Source: RUG563 sp045590215 (GTDB taxonomy: Bacteria; Bacillota; Clostridia; Christensenellales; Aristaeellaceae). From it: DNA of 30,762 nt. A program made the translations under genes and the position numbers. The number at the start of each line of letters is the position of its first letter. Positions within the stretch are counted from its first letter, which is position 1. Shown here in pieces: positions 1-7,188 of this stretch. Under the pieces are notes generated by a model. The model did not search any database, had not been told where the DNA came from, and worked only from the letters and a program-made list of their open reading frames with translations. The stretch is taken from assembly GCA_045590215.1 (NCBI GenBank), contig JAZNQO010000019.1, positions 1 to 30,762 on the forward strand, given 5' to 3'.

Positions 1-175
1 GCCCGTGTGCGGCGGTGCCGCAACCAACTCGCAAAATTACAATCGTTTTTTGCCATGATGCTTCTGCGAGCATCTTGCAACAGCGGCACATAGTTTGTCC
101 AATAAATCTACGCTATCCGCTGCCGGGTCAAGGGGCGATGCCCCTTGCCGGGGTTCGGGGGTGGAACCCCGAAAA
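1..175 (+). repeat. Dispersed structured repeat, family A copy 1 (5' end cut by window)
   Basis: Non-coding stretch that realigns with 13025-13200. The best block is 77-109, which matches 13103-13135 with one difference over 33 bases. It holds three hairpins: GCGGC/GCCGC near 9-21, CAAGGGG/CCCCTTG near 128-146, and GGGGTTC/GAACCCC near 153-174. In the second copy the last two stems have different bases but still pair. It lies downstream of the lysine transporter operon. The hairpin at 153-174 has no U-run in the direction of that operon, so it is a poor terminator. Function unknown. Confidence 0.7.
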
Positions 176-182
176 ACCGTCC

Positions 183-935
183 TTAATTATCTAAAATACG
201 GCTGAGGAATTCACGGGTGCGCTGGTGCTTGGGGTTAGAGAAAATTTCGTCCGGGGGTGCGTCTTCGGCGATAATGCCCTGATCCATGAAAATGACCCGG
301 TTGGAGACATCCCGTGCGAAGCCCATTTCATGGGTGACCACCAGCATGGTGAGGCCACCCTCGGCCAAATCACGCATAACGGAGAGCACTTCGCCCACCA
401 TTTCGGGGTCAAGGGCGGAGGTGGGTTCATCAAAGAGCAAAATTTCGGGATCCATGGCCAGTGCCCTTGCGATAGCCACGCGCTGTTTCTGGCCGCCGGA
501 AAGCTGGCCGGGCCGGGCGTTCATATAGGGGGTCATGCCCACCTTGTCCAGATAATCCATGGCGATTTTCCGGGCCTTATCCTTCTTGCGTTTCAAAACC
601 AGCGTCTGGCCGATGATGCAATTATCAAGGGCGGTCATATTGCTGAACAGGTTAAAGGACTGGAACACCATGCCCACTTTGCTGTGATATTCGGCACGGT
701 TCAGCTGCTCGGCATCCTTGCCGTGATAAAGGATGGTGCCGCTAGTTGGGTCTTCCAGATAATTGATGCAGCGAAGCAGCGTGCTTTTGCCGGAGCCGGA
801 AGCACCGATGATGGAGATCACATCGCCTCGGTTTACGGAAAATTCAATGCCCTTGAGCACCTGATGATTTCCAAAATCCTTTTTCAGGTTTTTAACTTGC
901 AGGATATTTTGTTCTGTTCTTGTCAGGTTAGTCAT
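183..935 (-). CDS. Polar amino-acid ABC transporter ATP-binding protein (probable lysine uptake)
   Basis: This 250-residue cytoplasmic ATPase powers uptake through the permease encoded just upstream. Visible motifs are Walker A GASGSGKST (about 44-52), the Q-loop glutamine at about 92, signature LSGGQ (145-149), Walker B ILLFDE (165-170) and the switch histidine at about 202. Length and sequence fit the GlnQ/HisP/ArtP family. The start at 935 is chosen because AGGAGG lies 6 bases upstream and homology begins there; the frame stays open further upstream without family similarity. Its first 8 bases overlap the end of the permease gene, so the two are probably translationally coupled. The family alone does not fix the substrate; lysine is inferred from the riboswitch at the head of the operon. 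Confidence 0.95.
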   Translation of the reverse strand: MTNLTRTEQNILQVKNLKKDFGNHQVLKGIEFSVNRGDVISIIGASGSGKSTLLRCINYLEDPTSGTILYHGKDAEQLNRAEYHSKVGMVFQSFNLFSNMTALDNCIIGQTLVLKRKKDKARKIAMDYLDKVGMTPYMNARPGQLSGGQKQRVAIARALAMDPEILLFDEPTSALDPEMVGEVLSVMRDLAEGGLTMLVVTHEMGFARDVSNRVIFMDQGIIAEDAPPDEIFSNPKHQRTREFLSRILDN

Positions 936-1722
936 GGGGCACCTCCTCTCCCTGCTCCAGGGTGATGGTTGCATCGGATGCGCTCTGGGAGCCGCAGATG
1001 GTGTAATGCTTGCCGCCGTCCATCTTCTTTTCCAGCAGGCGCAAAAGCCGGGTTGTAGTGAAAGTGAGCACGAAGTAAATGGCGGCGATGATGGCGAACA
1101 CTTCAAAATAGCGCATATAGGTACCGGCGGCGGACTTGCCCACGAAGAACAATTCGCTGACGGAAATGACGTTGAGCACGCTGGAGTCCTTGATATTGAC
1201 CACAAATTCATTGCCGATGGAAGGCATGATATTGCGCACGGCCTGGGGCAGCACCACATGCACCATGGATTGCCAATGGGTCATGCCGATGGCGTGGGCG
1301 GCTTCTTTCTGCCCCTTGTCCACGCTGATGATGCCACCACGGATGATTTCCGCCATGTATGCGCCGGTATTGATGGAGATGATGAAGATGGCGGCAAACA
1401 GGATGCTCATGCTGATACCCAGATACATCAGCGAGCCGTAATAGATGACCATGGCCTGCACGATCATGGGTGTGCCGCGGAAAACTTCAATATACACATT
1501 CAAGATGAAATTGACGATCTTTATCAGAACGCGCTTGAAAACGCTGTCCTTTTTGCTGACGGGGATGGTGCGCACAATGGCAACAATGAGCCCCAGCAAA
1601 AAGCCCAGCACCGTGCCGCTGATGGCAATGAGCATGGTATAGCCGGCACCCTGCAAAAACAGCGTGCCGTATTCATTCAGCAAATAGGTAATCCAGCCGA
1701 AAAATGTATTGGATAATTGCAT
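928..1722 (-). CDS. Polar amino-acid ABC transporter permease (probable lysine uptake)
   Basis: This 264-residue inner-membrane protein belongs to the His/Glu/Gln/Arg/opine permease family and would form the channel, probably as a dimer. Hydrophobic segments lie at about 20-50, 85-118 and 205-225. The cytoplasmic EAA loop that docks on the ATPase starts at about 140 (EAAHAIGM, then LPQAVRNIMP). The last 25 or so residues are polar and variable. It is the middle gene of the minus-strand operon, between the binding protein (71-base gap containing a hairpin) and the ATPase (8-base overlap). No separate permease gene is adjacent, so it probably homodimerises. Confidence 0.94.
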   Translation of the reverse strand: MQLSNTFFGWITYLLNEYGTLFLQGAGYTMLIAISGTVLGFLLGLIVAIVRTIPVSKKDSVFKRVLIKIVNFILNVYIEVFRGTPMIVQAMVIYYGSLMYLGISMSILFAAIFIISINTGAYMAEIIRGGIISVDKGQKEAAHAIGMTHWQSMVHVVLPQAVRNIMPSIGNEFVVNIKDSSVLNVISVSELFFVGKSAAGTYMRYFEVFAIIAAIYFVLTFTTTRLLRLLEKKMDGGKHYTICGSQSASDATITLEQGEEVPHD

Positions 1723-1748
1723 GTTCCCAAGCTCCTTCAGTGCAGCAT

Positions 1749-1776
1749 GCGGACGGAAGTGTATTCTCCCGTCCGC
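1749..1776 (-). other. Intercistronic hairpin between binding-protein and permease genes
   Basis: A perfect 8-bp stem, GCGGACGG paired with CCGTCCGC around a 12-base loop, in the 71-base gap. There is no U-run, so it is not a classical terminator. In comparable transport operons such hairpins protect the upstream message and raise the binding protein to permease ratio; that role is inferred here. Confidence 0.5.
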
Positions 1777-1793
1777 AATTGTTTATTCAGTGA

Positions 1794-2642
1794 TTATTCG
1801 GCCAGAGGCTGACGCAGTTTGGCATCGTTCATCAGCTGTTCGCGTTCAGCCTGAGGAATCTTTTCCAGCGCAGCATTGATCTGGGCGGTCAGCGGGCTAC
1901 CCTTTTGCAGGCCCACGGCGATGGAAACATCCGCTTCGCTGGCCACAAAGCCCTGACCGGCATCGAAGGTGATGTAGGTAAGGTCGGGATTGGCAATGCA
2001 ATCGGCTTCGGCGCCGGGCTTTTCAGCCACATAGCCGTCCACAGCGCCGGAACGGGTGGCAATAATCATGGCGGGGAAGGTATCCATGGCGGTGGCCTGC
2101 TTCACGCCGGGGATCTGGGGAATGACGGAATAGTGGAAGGTGTTCAGCTGGCCGGTGATATTGGCACCGGAAAGGTCAGCCAGGGTTTTGGCATTGGCAT
2201 AGGGGCTGTCCTTCTTCACAACCACAACCAGCTCGCTGGTGTAGTAAGCGTCAGAAAAATCCAGGGTGGCCTTGCGTTCTTCCGTGGGGCTCATGCCGGC
2301 AATGATGGCGTCCAGCTTGCCGCTGACCACGCCCATGGGCAGGCCGTCCCATTCGGTTTTCACAATCACCAGTTCCATGCCCAGGCTATTGGCGATCTTC
2401 TTGGCGATCTGCACATCATAGCCGTCGGCATAGCCCATGCCGCCGTCGATAGGCACGGTGAATTCGGAGGGCTCGGTCTGGGTCCAATTGAAGGGGGCGT
2501 AGTTACATTCCATGCCCACTTTCAGCTGCTTCTTGGTGCCGTCATTGGCAGCACCTTCGTCCTTCTTGGCACCGCAGGCGCACAGGCCAAAGGCCAGCAC
2601 TACCAGCATAGCAAGGATCAGATACTTCTTCAGGTTCTTCAT
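1794..2642 (-). CDS. Amino-acid ABC transporter substrate-binding lipoprotein (probable lysine)
   Basis: This 282-residue protein is a family 3 extracellular solute-binding protein. The N terminus has a positive start, a hydrophobic core and a lipobox-like LCAC, so it should be lipid-anchored at Cys23. The mature part starts with KQLKVGMECNYAPF, typical of polar amino-acid binders, and contains GMSPTEERK near 120, where the family's Thr and Arg contact the ligand's amino-acid backbone. The start at 2642 has GGAGG 10 bases upstream. It is first in the operon, directly behind a lysine riboswitch and its terminator, so the captured amino acid is inferred to be lysine. Arginine or ornithine binding cannot be excluded. 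Confidence 0.94.
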   Translation of the reverse strand: MKNLKKYLILAMLVVLAFGLCACGAKKDEGAANDGTKKQLKVGMECNYAPFNWTQTEPSEFTVPIDGGMGYADGYDVQIAKKIANSLGMELVIVKTEWDGLPMGVVSGKLDAIIAGMSPTEERKATLDFSDAYYTSELVVVVKKDSPYANAKTLADLSGANITGQLNTFHYSVIPQIPGVKQATAMDTFPAMIIATRSGAVDGYVAEKPGAEADCIANPDLTYITFDAGQGFVASEADVSIAVGLQKGSPLTAQINAALEKIPQAEREQLMNDAKLRQPLAE

Positions 2643-2659
2643 TTCGTGTTTCCTCCTTC

Positions 2660-2699
2660 AAATAAATGAAAACTGCGAGGCATACACGACGCCACGCAG
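2660..2699 (-). terminator. Riboswitch expression-platform terminator
   Basis: On the minus strand CTGCG-T-GGC pairs with GCC-T-CGCAG (2673-2699) and is followed by UUUUCAUUUAUU. It lies between the lysine aptamer and the ribosome binding site of the binding-protein gene, the place expected for a transcription attenuator that stops the operon when lysine is plentiful. Confidence 0.75.
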
Positions 2700-2727
2700 C
2701 TGAATTCCAAAAAGGAAATTTTGTTGC

Positions 2728-2893
2728 GAATAGCGCCCCACGGGATATTTCCCGTGACAGTCGGAGGGATATTCTCCCTTCGCCCAACACCGGCCTTGCC
2801 ATTGACCGGCATTTCGGCAGCTTTCCCTTTCCCTCTCCCTTCGTAGCCTTTGGCAGGCTCCGGGCGGTACTTTTGATTGCTGCGCCTCTATTC
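2728..2893 (-). promoter_or_regulatory. Lysine riboswitch (L box) aptamer
   Basis: Read on the minus strand, the region opens with GAATAG then GAGGCGC and closes with GGGGCGC then CTATTC, giving the P1 stem. Between these are the L-box landmarks in the right order: AGTA, GGAG, GAAGGGAGAG, GCCGAAATGCC, GGTGTTGGG and ACTGTCACGG. About 166 bases is a normal aptamer size. A terminator follows it, then the binding-protein gene. The lysine riboswitch class is established as an off-switch on lysine synthesis and transport genes, and this gives the best evidence for the substrate of the downstream transporter. Confidence 0.9.
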
Positions 2894-2929
2894 TATGCGG
2901 CAAGCATTCACCTGCCGATTTATGCAATT

Positions 2930-2958
2930 ATTCTTGCACTTTTTCCCTTTTGTGTCAA
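2930..2958 (-). promoter_or_regulatory. Promoter of lysine transporter operon
   Basis: Minus-strand TTGACA (2953-2958), a 17-base spacer and AAGAAT (2930-2935). It would start transcription about 30 bases before the lysine aptamer. The -35 is perfect and the -10 weak, which is common for attenuated operons. Confidence 0.55.
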
Positions 2959-3035
2959 GGGGCTTTATGATGAAATACAATAAAGAAACAGTAAAAACGG
3001 CATCATTTCTGCGGAAAATTGCGCTGTTTTCTTTC

Positions 3036-3064
3036 TTGCAGGGGAGGGAAAAGTTTGCTACAAT
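3036..3064 (+). promoter_or_regulatory. Promoter of MATE transporter gene
   Basis: TTGCAG (3036-3041), a 17-base spacer and TACAAT (3059-3064), 38 bases before the start codon. It diverges from the lysine transporter promoter about 80 bases away. Confidence 0.5.
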
Positions 3065-3101
3065 AATTGATGGTATTCTTTTTGAAAGAGGAAATTTGTT
3101 T

Positions 3102-4469
3102 ATGACCAACGCACGAAAGACCATGGTGAGAGATCTGACGGGGGGCAATGTGACAAAGCTTTTGCTGACCTTTGCCTTTCCCTTGTTCATTTCCAATGCC
3201 CTGCAGGCGGTTTATAACATTGTGGATATGGTGGTGGTAGGGCAGAAGATGGGCGGCTCCGGCATGAGTGCCGTTTCCATCGGTGGCGATGTGCTGCATC
3301 TGCTCACCTTTGTTGCCATGGGCTTTTCTTCTGCCGGGCAGGTGTTGATTGCAAAGGATGTGGGTGCCGGGCGCATGGACAGCGTGAAGAAAACCATCGG
3401 CACCATGTTTTCCTTCCTGCTGGGGGTAGCGGCGGTGATTTCCGTTGTGTGCTATTTCCTTCGGGAAGGGATGCTGAACCTGCTCAATACGCCTGCGGAA
3501 TCCTATGCCTATACCATGGATTATACCGTCACCTGCATGGTGGGGCTTGTGTTCATTTATGGGTATAACATCGTCAGTGCCATCCTGCGTGGCATGGGGG
3601 ACAGCCGCAGACCCTTTATCTTCGTTGCCATTGCGGCTGTGATGAATATCATATTGGATATTGTGTTTGTGTATGCCATGAACATGGAAGTGCTCGGCGC
3701 AGCCCTGGCCACGGTTATCAGCCAGGCATTCAGCTTCATCGTGGCTCTCATTTATCTCTATCGCAGCCGGGAAAGCTTTGGCTTTGATTTCAAGCCCCAC
3801 AGCTTCCGCATTGAAAAGGAAGCCTTCAAAAAGTTGGTGATGCTGGGCGTGCCCATGGCTATCCAGTCCGCCGCCATCAATATTTCCAAGATTGTGCTTA
3901 TGGCGTGGATCAATAACGCAGGCGTTGTCTATTCTGCTCTTTCCGGTATTTATAATAAGGTGAATATGATGATTGGCATCGTGTCCAATTCCTTTACAAC
4001 GGCCGGTGCCAGCATGGTGGGGCAAAATTTGGGCGCAAAGAAATACGAACGGGTGCCGAAAATCATGGGCACGGTGCTGATTTGCGGCTTGATTATTTCC
4101 ACTGTCTGCTCGTTGGCTATCTTCTTCTTCTCGGAGCCCATTTTTGCCATGTTCACGCAGGACGAAGCGGTGCTGGCTCTTTCCGGCATTCTGGTGATCC
4201 CCACCATTGTGAATTTCTTCGGCTCCGCCACCCGCAGCATGAGCTTTTCCCTCATCAACGGTTCCGGCAATACCAAGCTGAATTTCGCTATTGCCATCAT
4301 TGACGGCATGATCAGCCGGGTGGGCATTGCGGCGTTGCTTGGCTTCGGGCTGAAAATGGGGTGCGAAGGGTTCTGGTACGGCGATGCTTTGGCCGGGTGG
4401 ATGCCCTTTGTGATCGGCATGTGCTATTTCCTGTCCGGGTCTTGGAAAAAGCCGAAAAAGGCAGCGTAA
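3102..4469 (+). CDS. MATE family multidrug/Na+ efflux transporter
   Basis: This 455-residue integral membrane protein is predicted to have about 12 membrane segments in two homologous halves, the size and layout of the MATE family, which exports cationic drugs or metabolites by sodium or proton antiport. The N-terminal TGGNVTKLLL followed by FAFPLFISNALQAVYNIVD is characteristic of the clostridial branch. The start at 3102 has AGAGG 10 bases upstream; the frame runs open to 2877, but that part overlaps the divergent promoter and riboswitch and shows no family similarity. It is probably a single-gene unit with its own promoter. The real substrate cannot be told from sequence, and adjacency to the lysine operon does not imply a shared role. 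Confidence 0.93.
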   Translation: MTNARKTMVRDLTGGNVTKLLLTFAFPLFISNALQAVYNIVDMVVVGQKMGGSGMSAVSIGGDVLHLLTFVAMGFSSAGQVLIAKDVGAGRMDSVKKTIGTMFSFLLGVAAVISVVCYFLREGMLNLLNTPAESYAYTMDYTVTCMVGLVFIYGYNIVSAILRGMGDSRRPFIFVAIAAVMNIILDIVFVYAMNMEVLGAALATVISQAFSFIVALIYLYRSRESFGFDFKPHSFRIEKEAFKKLVMLGVPMAIQSAAINISKIVLMAWINNAGVVYSALSGIYNKVNMMIGIVSNSFTTAGASMVGQNLGAKKYERVPKIMGTVLICGLIISTVCSLAIFFFSEPIFAMFTQDEAVLALSGILVIPTIVNFFGSATRSMSFSLINGSGNTKLNFAIAIIDGMISRVGIAALLGFGLKMGCEGFWYGDALAGWMPFVIGMCYFLSGSWKKPKKAA

Positions 4470-4485
4470 AGCCTGGCTTTTATGG
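4447..4485 (+). terminator. Weak candidate terminator after MATE gene
   Basis: AAAAGCC (4447-4453) can pair with GGCTTTT (4475-4481), with an inner GGC/GCC pair. It spans the stop codon and its U-tract is short, so this is a modest candidate. Confidence 0.35.
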
Positions 4486-4494
4486 GAAAATTCC

Positions 4495-4523
4495 TTGACA
4501 GAAAAGGATTTTCGGAGTATACT
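4495..4523 (+). promoter_or_regulatory. Promoter of alaS T-box leader
   Basis: TTGACA (4495-4500), exactly 17 bases, TATACT (4518-4523): a near-consensus housekeeping promoter. Transcription should begin near 4530, just ahead of the T-box. Confidence 0.8.
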
Positions 4524-4529
4524 TTGCAG

Positions 4530-4776
4530 TAATTGAATAAGGCTGTGAAGCAGAAAATGCGGAGGAACATTTTCTTCAGCGAGCCGGAGAGGGTGGAAGC
4601 CCGGCAGAAGATGAACCGCATTGCCGCTGCGGAGCCAAACGCCAAAAGCATTTGCCCAAGGCGTTTCGGTAGCTGCCGTTATCAGCATTGAGGTGGGTGC
4701 GTTCTGCACCAATTGAAGTGGTACCGCGAATACAGTGTGTCTGTTCGTCTTCAGCGAAAAGGCACACTTTTATTTT
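4530..4776 (+). promoter_or_regulatory. T-box leader, alanine-specific
   Basis: The T-box core GAAGTGGTACCGCG is at 4715-4728, followed by a terminator stem (about 4734-4766) and a TTTTATTTT run to 4776. Stem I lies around 4555-4625. GCA at 4618-4620 directly follows GAACC, and in the proS leader of this window GAACC is followed by CCG, so GCA (Ala) is the proposed specifier codon. Uncharged tRNA-Ala would be sensed to allow alaS transcription. The T-box class is certain; the specifier is inferred from this comparison. Confidence 0.9.
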
Positions 4777-4795
4777 GAAAAGGAGCTGAAGAAAA

Positions 4796-6766
4796 ATGAA
4801 ATCTCTCACCGCCAATGAGCTGCGTGCTCTGTTCCTGCGCTTCTTTCAGGAAAAGGGTCATCAGCTGATTCCCTCCGCTTCCCTGATTCCGGAAAATGAC
4901 CCCACGGTGCTTTTCACCACCGCCGGTATGCATCCTTTGGTTCCGTACCTCTTGGGGCAGAAGCATCCTGCCGGAACGAGGCTTACCGACGTGCAAAAGT
5001 GCATCCGCACCGGCGATATTGACGATGTGGGTGATCCTTCCCACCTGACCTTCTTTGAAATGCTGGGCAACTGGAGCCTCGGCGATTATTTCAAGAAGGA
5101 AATGATTCCCTGGAGCTGGGAATTTTTGACCGGCAAGGAATGGCTGGGCATTGACCCCGATAAGCTGGCCTTCACCGTCTTTGAAGGGGACGAAGACTGC
5201 CCTCGTGATGAAGAAGCGGCAAACCTGTGGCGGGCTTGCGGTGTGAAAGACGATCATCTTTTCTATCTGCCCAAAGAACACAACTGGTGGGGTCCTGCCG
5301 GCATCACCGGCCCCTGCGGCCCGGACACCGAAATGTTCATCATCACCAAAGAACCCTGCGGTCCCGATTGCTCCCCTGCCTGCAAGTGCGGTGCGTATCT
5401 GGAAATCTGGAACGACGTGTTTATGCAGTATAACAAGCAGCAGGACGGCACCTTCATTCCACTGGAACAGAAGAACGTGGATACCGGCATGGGCTTGGAG
5501 CGCACCATCTGCGTCTTGAACGGCGTAAAGAGCGTTTACGAAACGGAAATTTTCGCCCGGATTTTGGGCCGCATTGAAGAACTGAGCGGCAAAAAATATA
5601 CCCCTGGCGATGAAAACACCAAGGCTTTCCGCATCATTGCCGATCATATGCGCACGTCTACCTTCATTCTGGGCGATCCCCGTGGTGTTTCTCCCTCCAA
5701 TGTGGATCAGGGTTATATCCTGCGCCGCCTGATTCGCCGGGCTGTGCGCTACGGCATGAGCCTGGGCCTGGAAGCCGGGTTCACCAGCGAAATCGCAAGG
5801 GTGATCATTGACCAGTATTGCGAAGTGTATCCCGAACTGAAAGACAACAGTGCTTTCGTTCTGGAACAGCTGAAGCTGGAAGAAGACCGCTTTGCCCGGA
5901 CGCTCAAGCAGGGCGAAAAGGAATTTGAAAAGATTTACAATAACGTGTGCAATACCAAAACGCTGCTGGAAAGCATCCTGAACGCCGAAAACGTGGCTGC
6001 TTTCGCCAAGGAAATGGCGGATTGCAAGAAGCTGCGTCCTTCCCCCGATATGCTGCCCATCATTGAAAAGGCCAAGGAAGGGGACGATGCCGGCGTGAAG
6101 GCCGCCGTGGAAGCCCGTCTTGCTACGCTGTCTACTTTGGATGGCCGCAGTGCGTTCAAGCTTTATGACACCTTCGGCTTCCCCATCGAAATGACCATGG
6201 AACTGGCTGCCGAAAAGGGCCTCACCGTGGACGAAAAGGACTTTGCCGAACGCTTCAAGCAGCATCAGGAGCTGAGCCATCAGGGCGCAGAACAGAAGTT
6301 CAAGGGCGGCCTGGCCGATAACAGCGAACAGACGGCCTGCCTGCATACCGCAACCCATCTTTTGCAGGCTGCTCTGCGGAAGGTGCTGGGCGACGAAGTG
6401 CACCAGAAGGGCTCCAATATCACGGCAGAACGCTTGCGCTTTGACTTCACCTTCGGCCGTAAGATGACCCCCGAAGAAGTGAAGGAAGTGGAACGCCTTG
6501 TGAACGTGGCTATCGAAGCCAAAGTGCCCGTCACGCTGGAAGAAATGACCGTGGCCGAAGCCAAGGCGCAGGGGGCTATGGGCCTGTTTGAAAGCAAGTA
6601 CGGCGAACGGGTGAAGGTATACACCATGGGCGAATTTTCCAAGGAAATCTGCGGCGGTCCCCATGCCCAGAACACTGGCGACCTGGTTTCTTTCAAGATT
6701 CAGAAGGAAGAATCTTCTTCCGCCGGCGTGCGCCGCATCAAGGCCGTGATCGGCCGTCAGGCATAA
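4796..6766 (+). CDS. alaS: Alanyl-tRNA synthetase, short form without C-terminal domain
   Basis: This cytoplasmic enzyme charges tRNA-Ala with alanine. The 656-residue protein has the class II catalytic core (motif 2 region near 70-110, GMGLERT near 231-237), the tRNA-recognition region (VDQGYILRRLIRRA, about 303-316) and the editing domain with zinc ligands H517, H521, C619 and H623. It stops after VRRIKAVIG, where canonical bacterial AlaRS of about 870 residues continues into the oligomerisation and C-Ala domains; those are missing. Two more oddities are a cysteine cluster (C188, C192, C196, C198) inserted in the core and CGGPH in place of the usual CGGTH. No frameshift is seen, and the stop is followed by unrelated sequence. 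Start has AGGAG 10 bases upstream. The alanine T-box supports a true AlaRS role. Confidence 0.9.
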   Translation: MKSLTANELRALFLRFFQEKGHQLIPSASLIPENDPTVLFTTAGMHPLVPYLLGQKHPAGTRLTDVQKCIRTGDIDDVGDPSHLTFFEMLGNWSLGDYFKKEMIPWSWEFLTGKEWLGIDPDKLAFTVFEGDEDCPRDEEAANLWRACGVKDDHLFYLPKEHNWWGPAGITGPCGPDTEMFIITKEPCGPDCSPACKCGAYLEIWNDVFMQYNKQQDGTFIPLEQKNVDTGMGLERTICVLNGVKSVYETEIFARILGRIEELSGKKYTPGDENTKAFRIIADHMRTSTFILGDPRGVSPSNVDQGYILRRLIRRAVRYGMSLGLEAGFTSEIARVIIDQYCEVYPELKDNSAFVLEQLKLEEDRFARTLKQGEKEFEKIYNNVCNTKTLLESILNAENVAAFAKEMADCKKLRPSPDMLPIIEKAKEGDDAGVKAAVEARLATLSTLDGRSAFKLYDTFGFPIEMTMELAAEKGLTVDEKDFAERFKQHQELSHQGAEQKFKGGLADNSEQTACLHTATHLLQAALRKVLGDEVHQKGSNITAERLRFDFTFGRKMTPEEVKEVERLVNVAIEAKVPVTLEEMTVAEAKAQGAMGLFESKYGERVKVYTMGEFSKEICGGPHAQNTGDLVSFKIQKEESSSAGVRRIKAVIGRQA

Positions 6767-6782
6767 ATTTTCAGATTTTTGT

Positions 6783-6811
6783 GCGAAGGGCGTCAGGCAT
6801 GACGCTTTCGC
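6783..6811. other. Inverted repeat downstream of alaS
   Basis: GCGAAGG/CTTTCGC closing onto GCGTCA/TGACGC gives a stem of about 12 bp with one bulge. No U-run follows in either direction that would make it a convincing terminator, though it may end or stabilise the alaS message. Confidence 0.4.
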
Positions 6812-6876
6812 CTCTTCGCATAAAATAGAGTTGCCGGAAAAACCGGCAGGAAAGCAAATTAAGGAGGAAAACAACT

Positions 6877-7119
6877 ATGCTTCTCAACATTCTCATTTCT
6901 ATCGTCATGGGTGCTGTGGCCGGTTTTGTGGCCGGGAAAATCATGAAGGATGAAGGCAGCTGGCTGCGCAATATCATCGTCGGTATCGTGGGCGGCTTTG
7001 TGGCTGGCCTGATTCCCATCGGCAGCGGCTGGATCGTCGGCCTGATTAAGGGTATCGCCGGTGCTTGCCTGGTGCTGTTCGTTTACAACAAGTACCTGAA
7101 AAAGTATTTTGAAAAATAA
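6877..7119 (+). CDS. GlsB/YeaQ/YmgE-family small membrane protein
   Basis: This 80-residue, glycine-rich, very hydrophobic protein has three predicted membrane segments (about 2-20, 30-50, 52-72) and a lysine-rich C terminus (YNKYLKKYFEK). The pattern GAVAGFVAGKIMKDEGSWLRNIIVGIVGG matches the family once called transglycosylase-associated proteins; members in Firmicutes are often stress-induced, and their biochemical role is not established. AAGGAGG lies 9 bases before the start. It stands alone between alaS and a strong bidirectional terminator. Confidence 0.88.
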   Translation: MLLNILISIVMGAVAGFVAGKIMKDEGSWLRNIIVGIVGGFVAGLIPIGSGWIVGLIKGIAGACLVLFVYNKYLKKYFEK

Positions 7120-7137
7120 GCATATCAAAAGATAAAG

Positions 7138-7173
7138 AAACAGCTGTCGGATATCCGGCAGCTGTTTTTGTTT
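7138..7173. terminator. Bidirectional terminator
   Basis: CAGCTG-T-CGGA pairs with TCCG-G-CAGCTG at 7141-7164. On the plus strand it is followed by TTTTTG, and on the minus strand by an interrupted U-rich run (TTTCTTTATCTTTT). It separates the convergent GlsB-like gene and the fused acyl-activating/oxoamine synthase gene. Confidence 0.88.
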
Positions 7174-7188
7174 GAAAATTTTTGTGGA

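Noticed and set aside
153..175. Terminator for the lysine transporter operon
   Set aside because: The hairpin is real, but the T-run lies before it in the direction of the minus-strand operon, not after.
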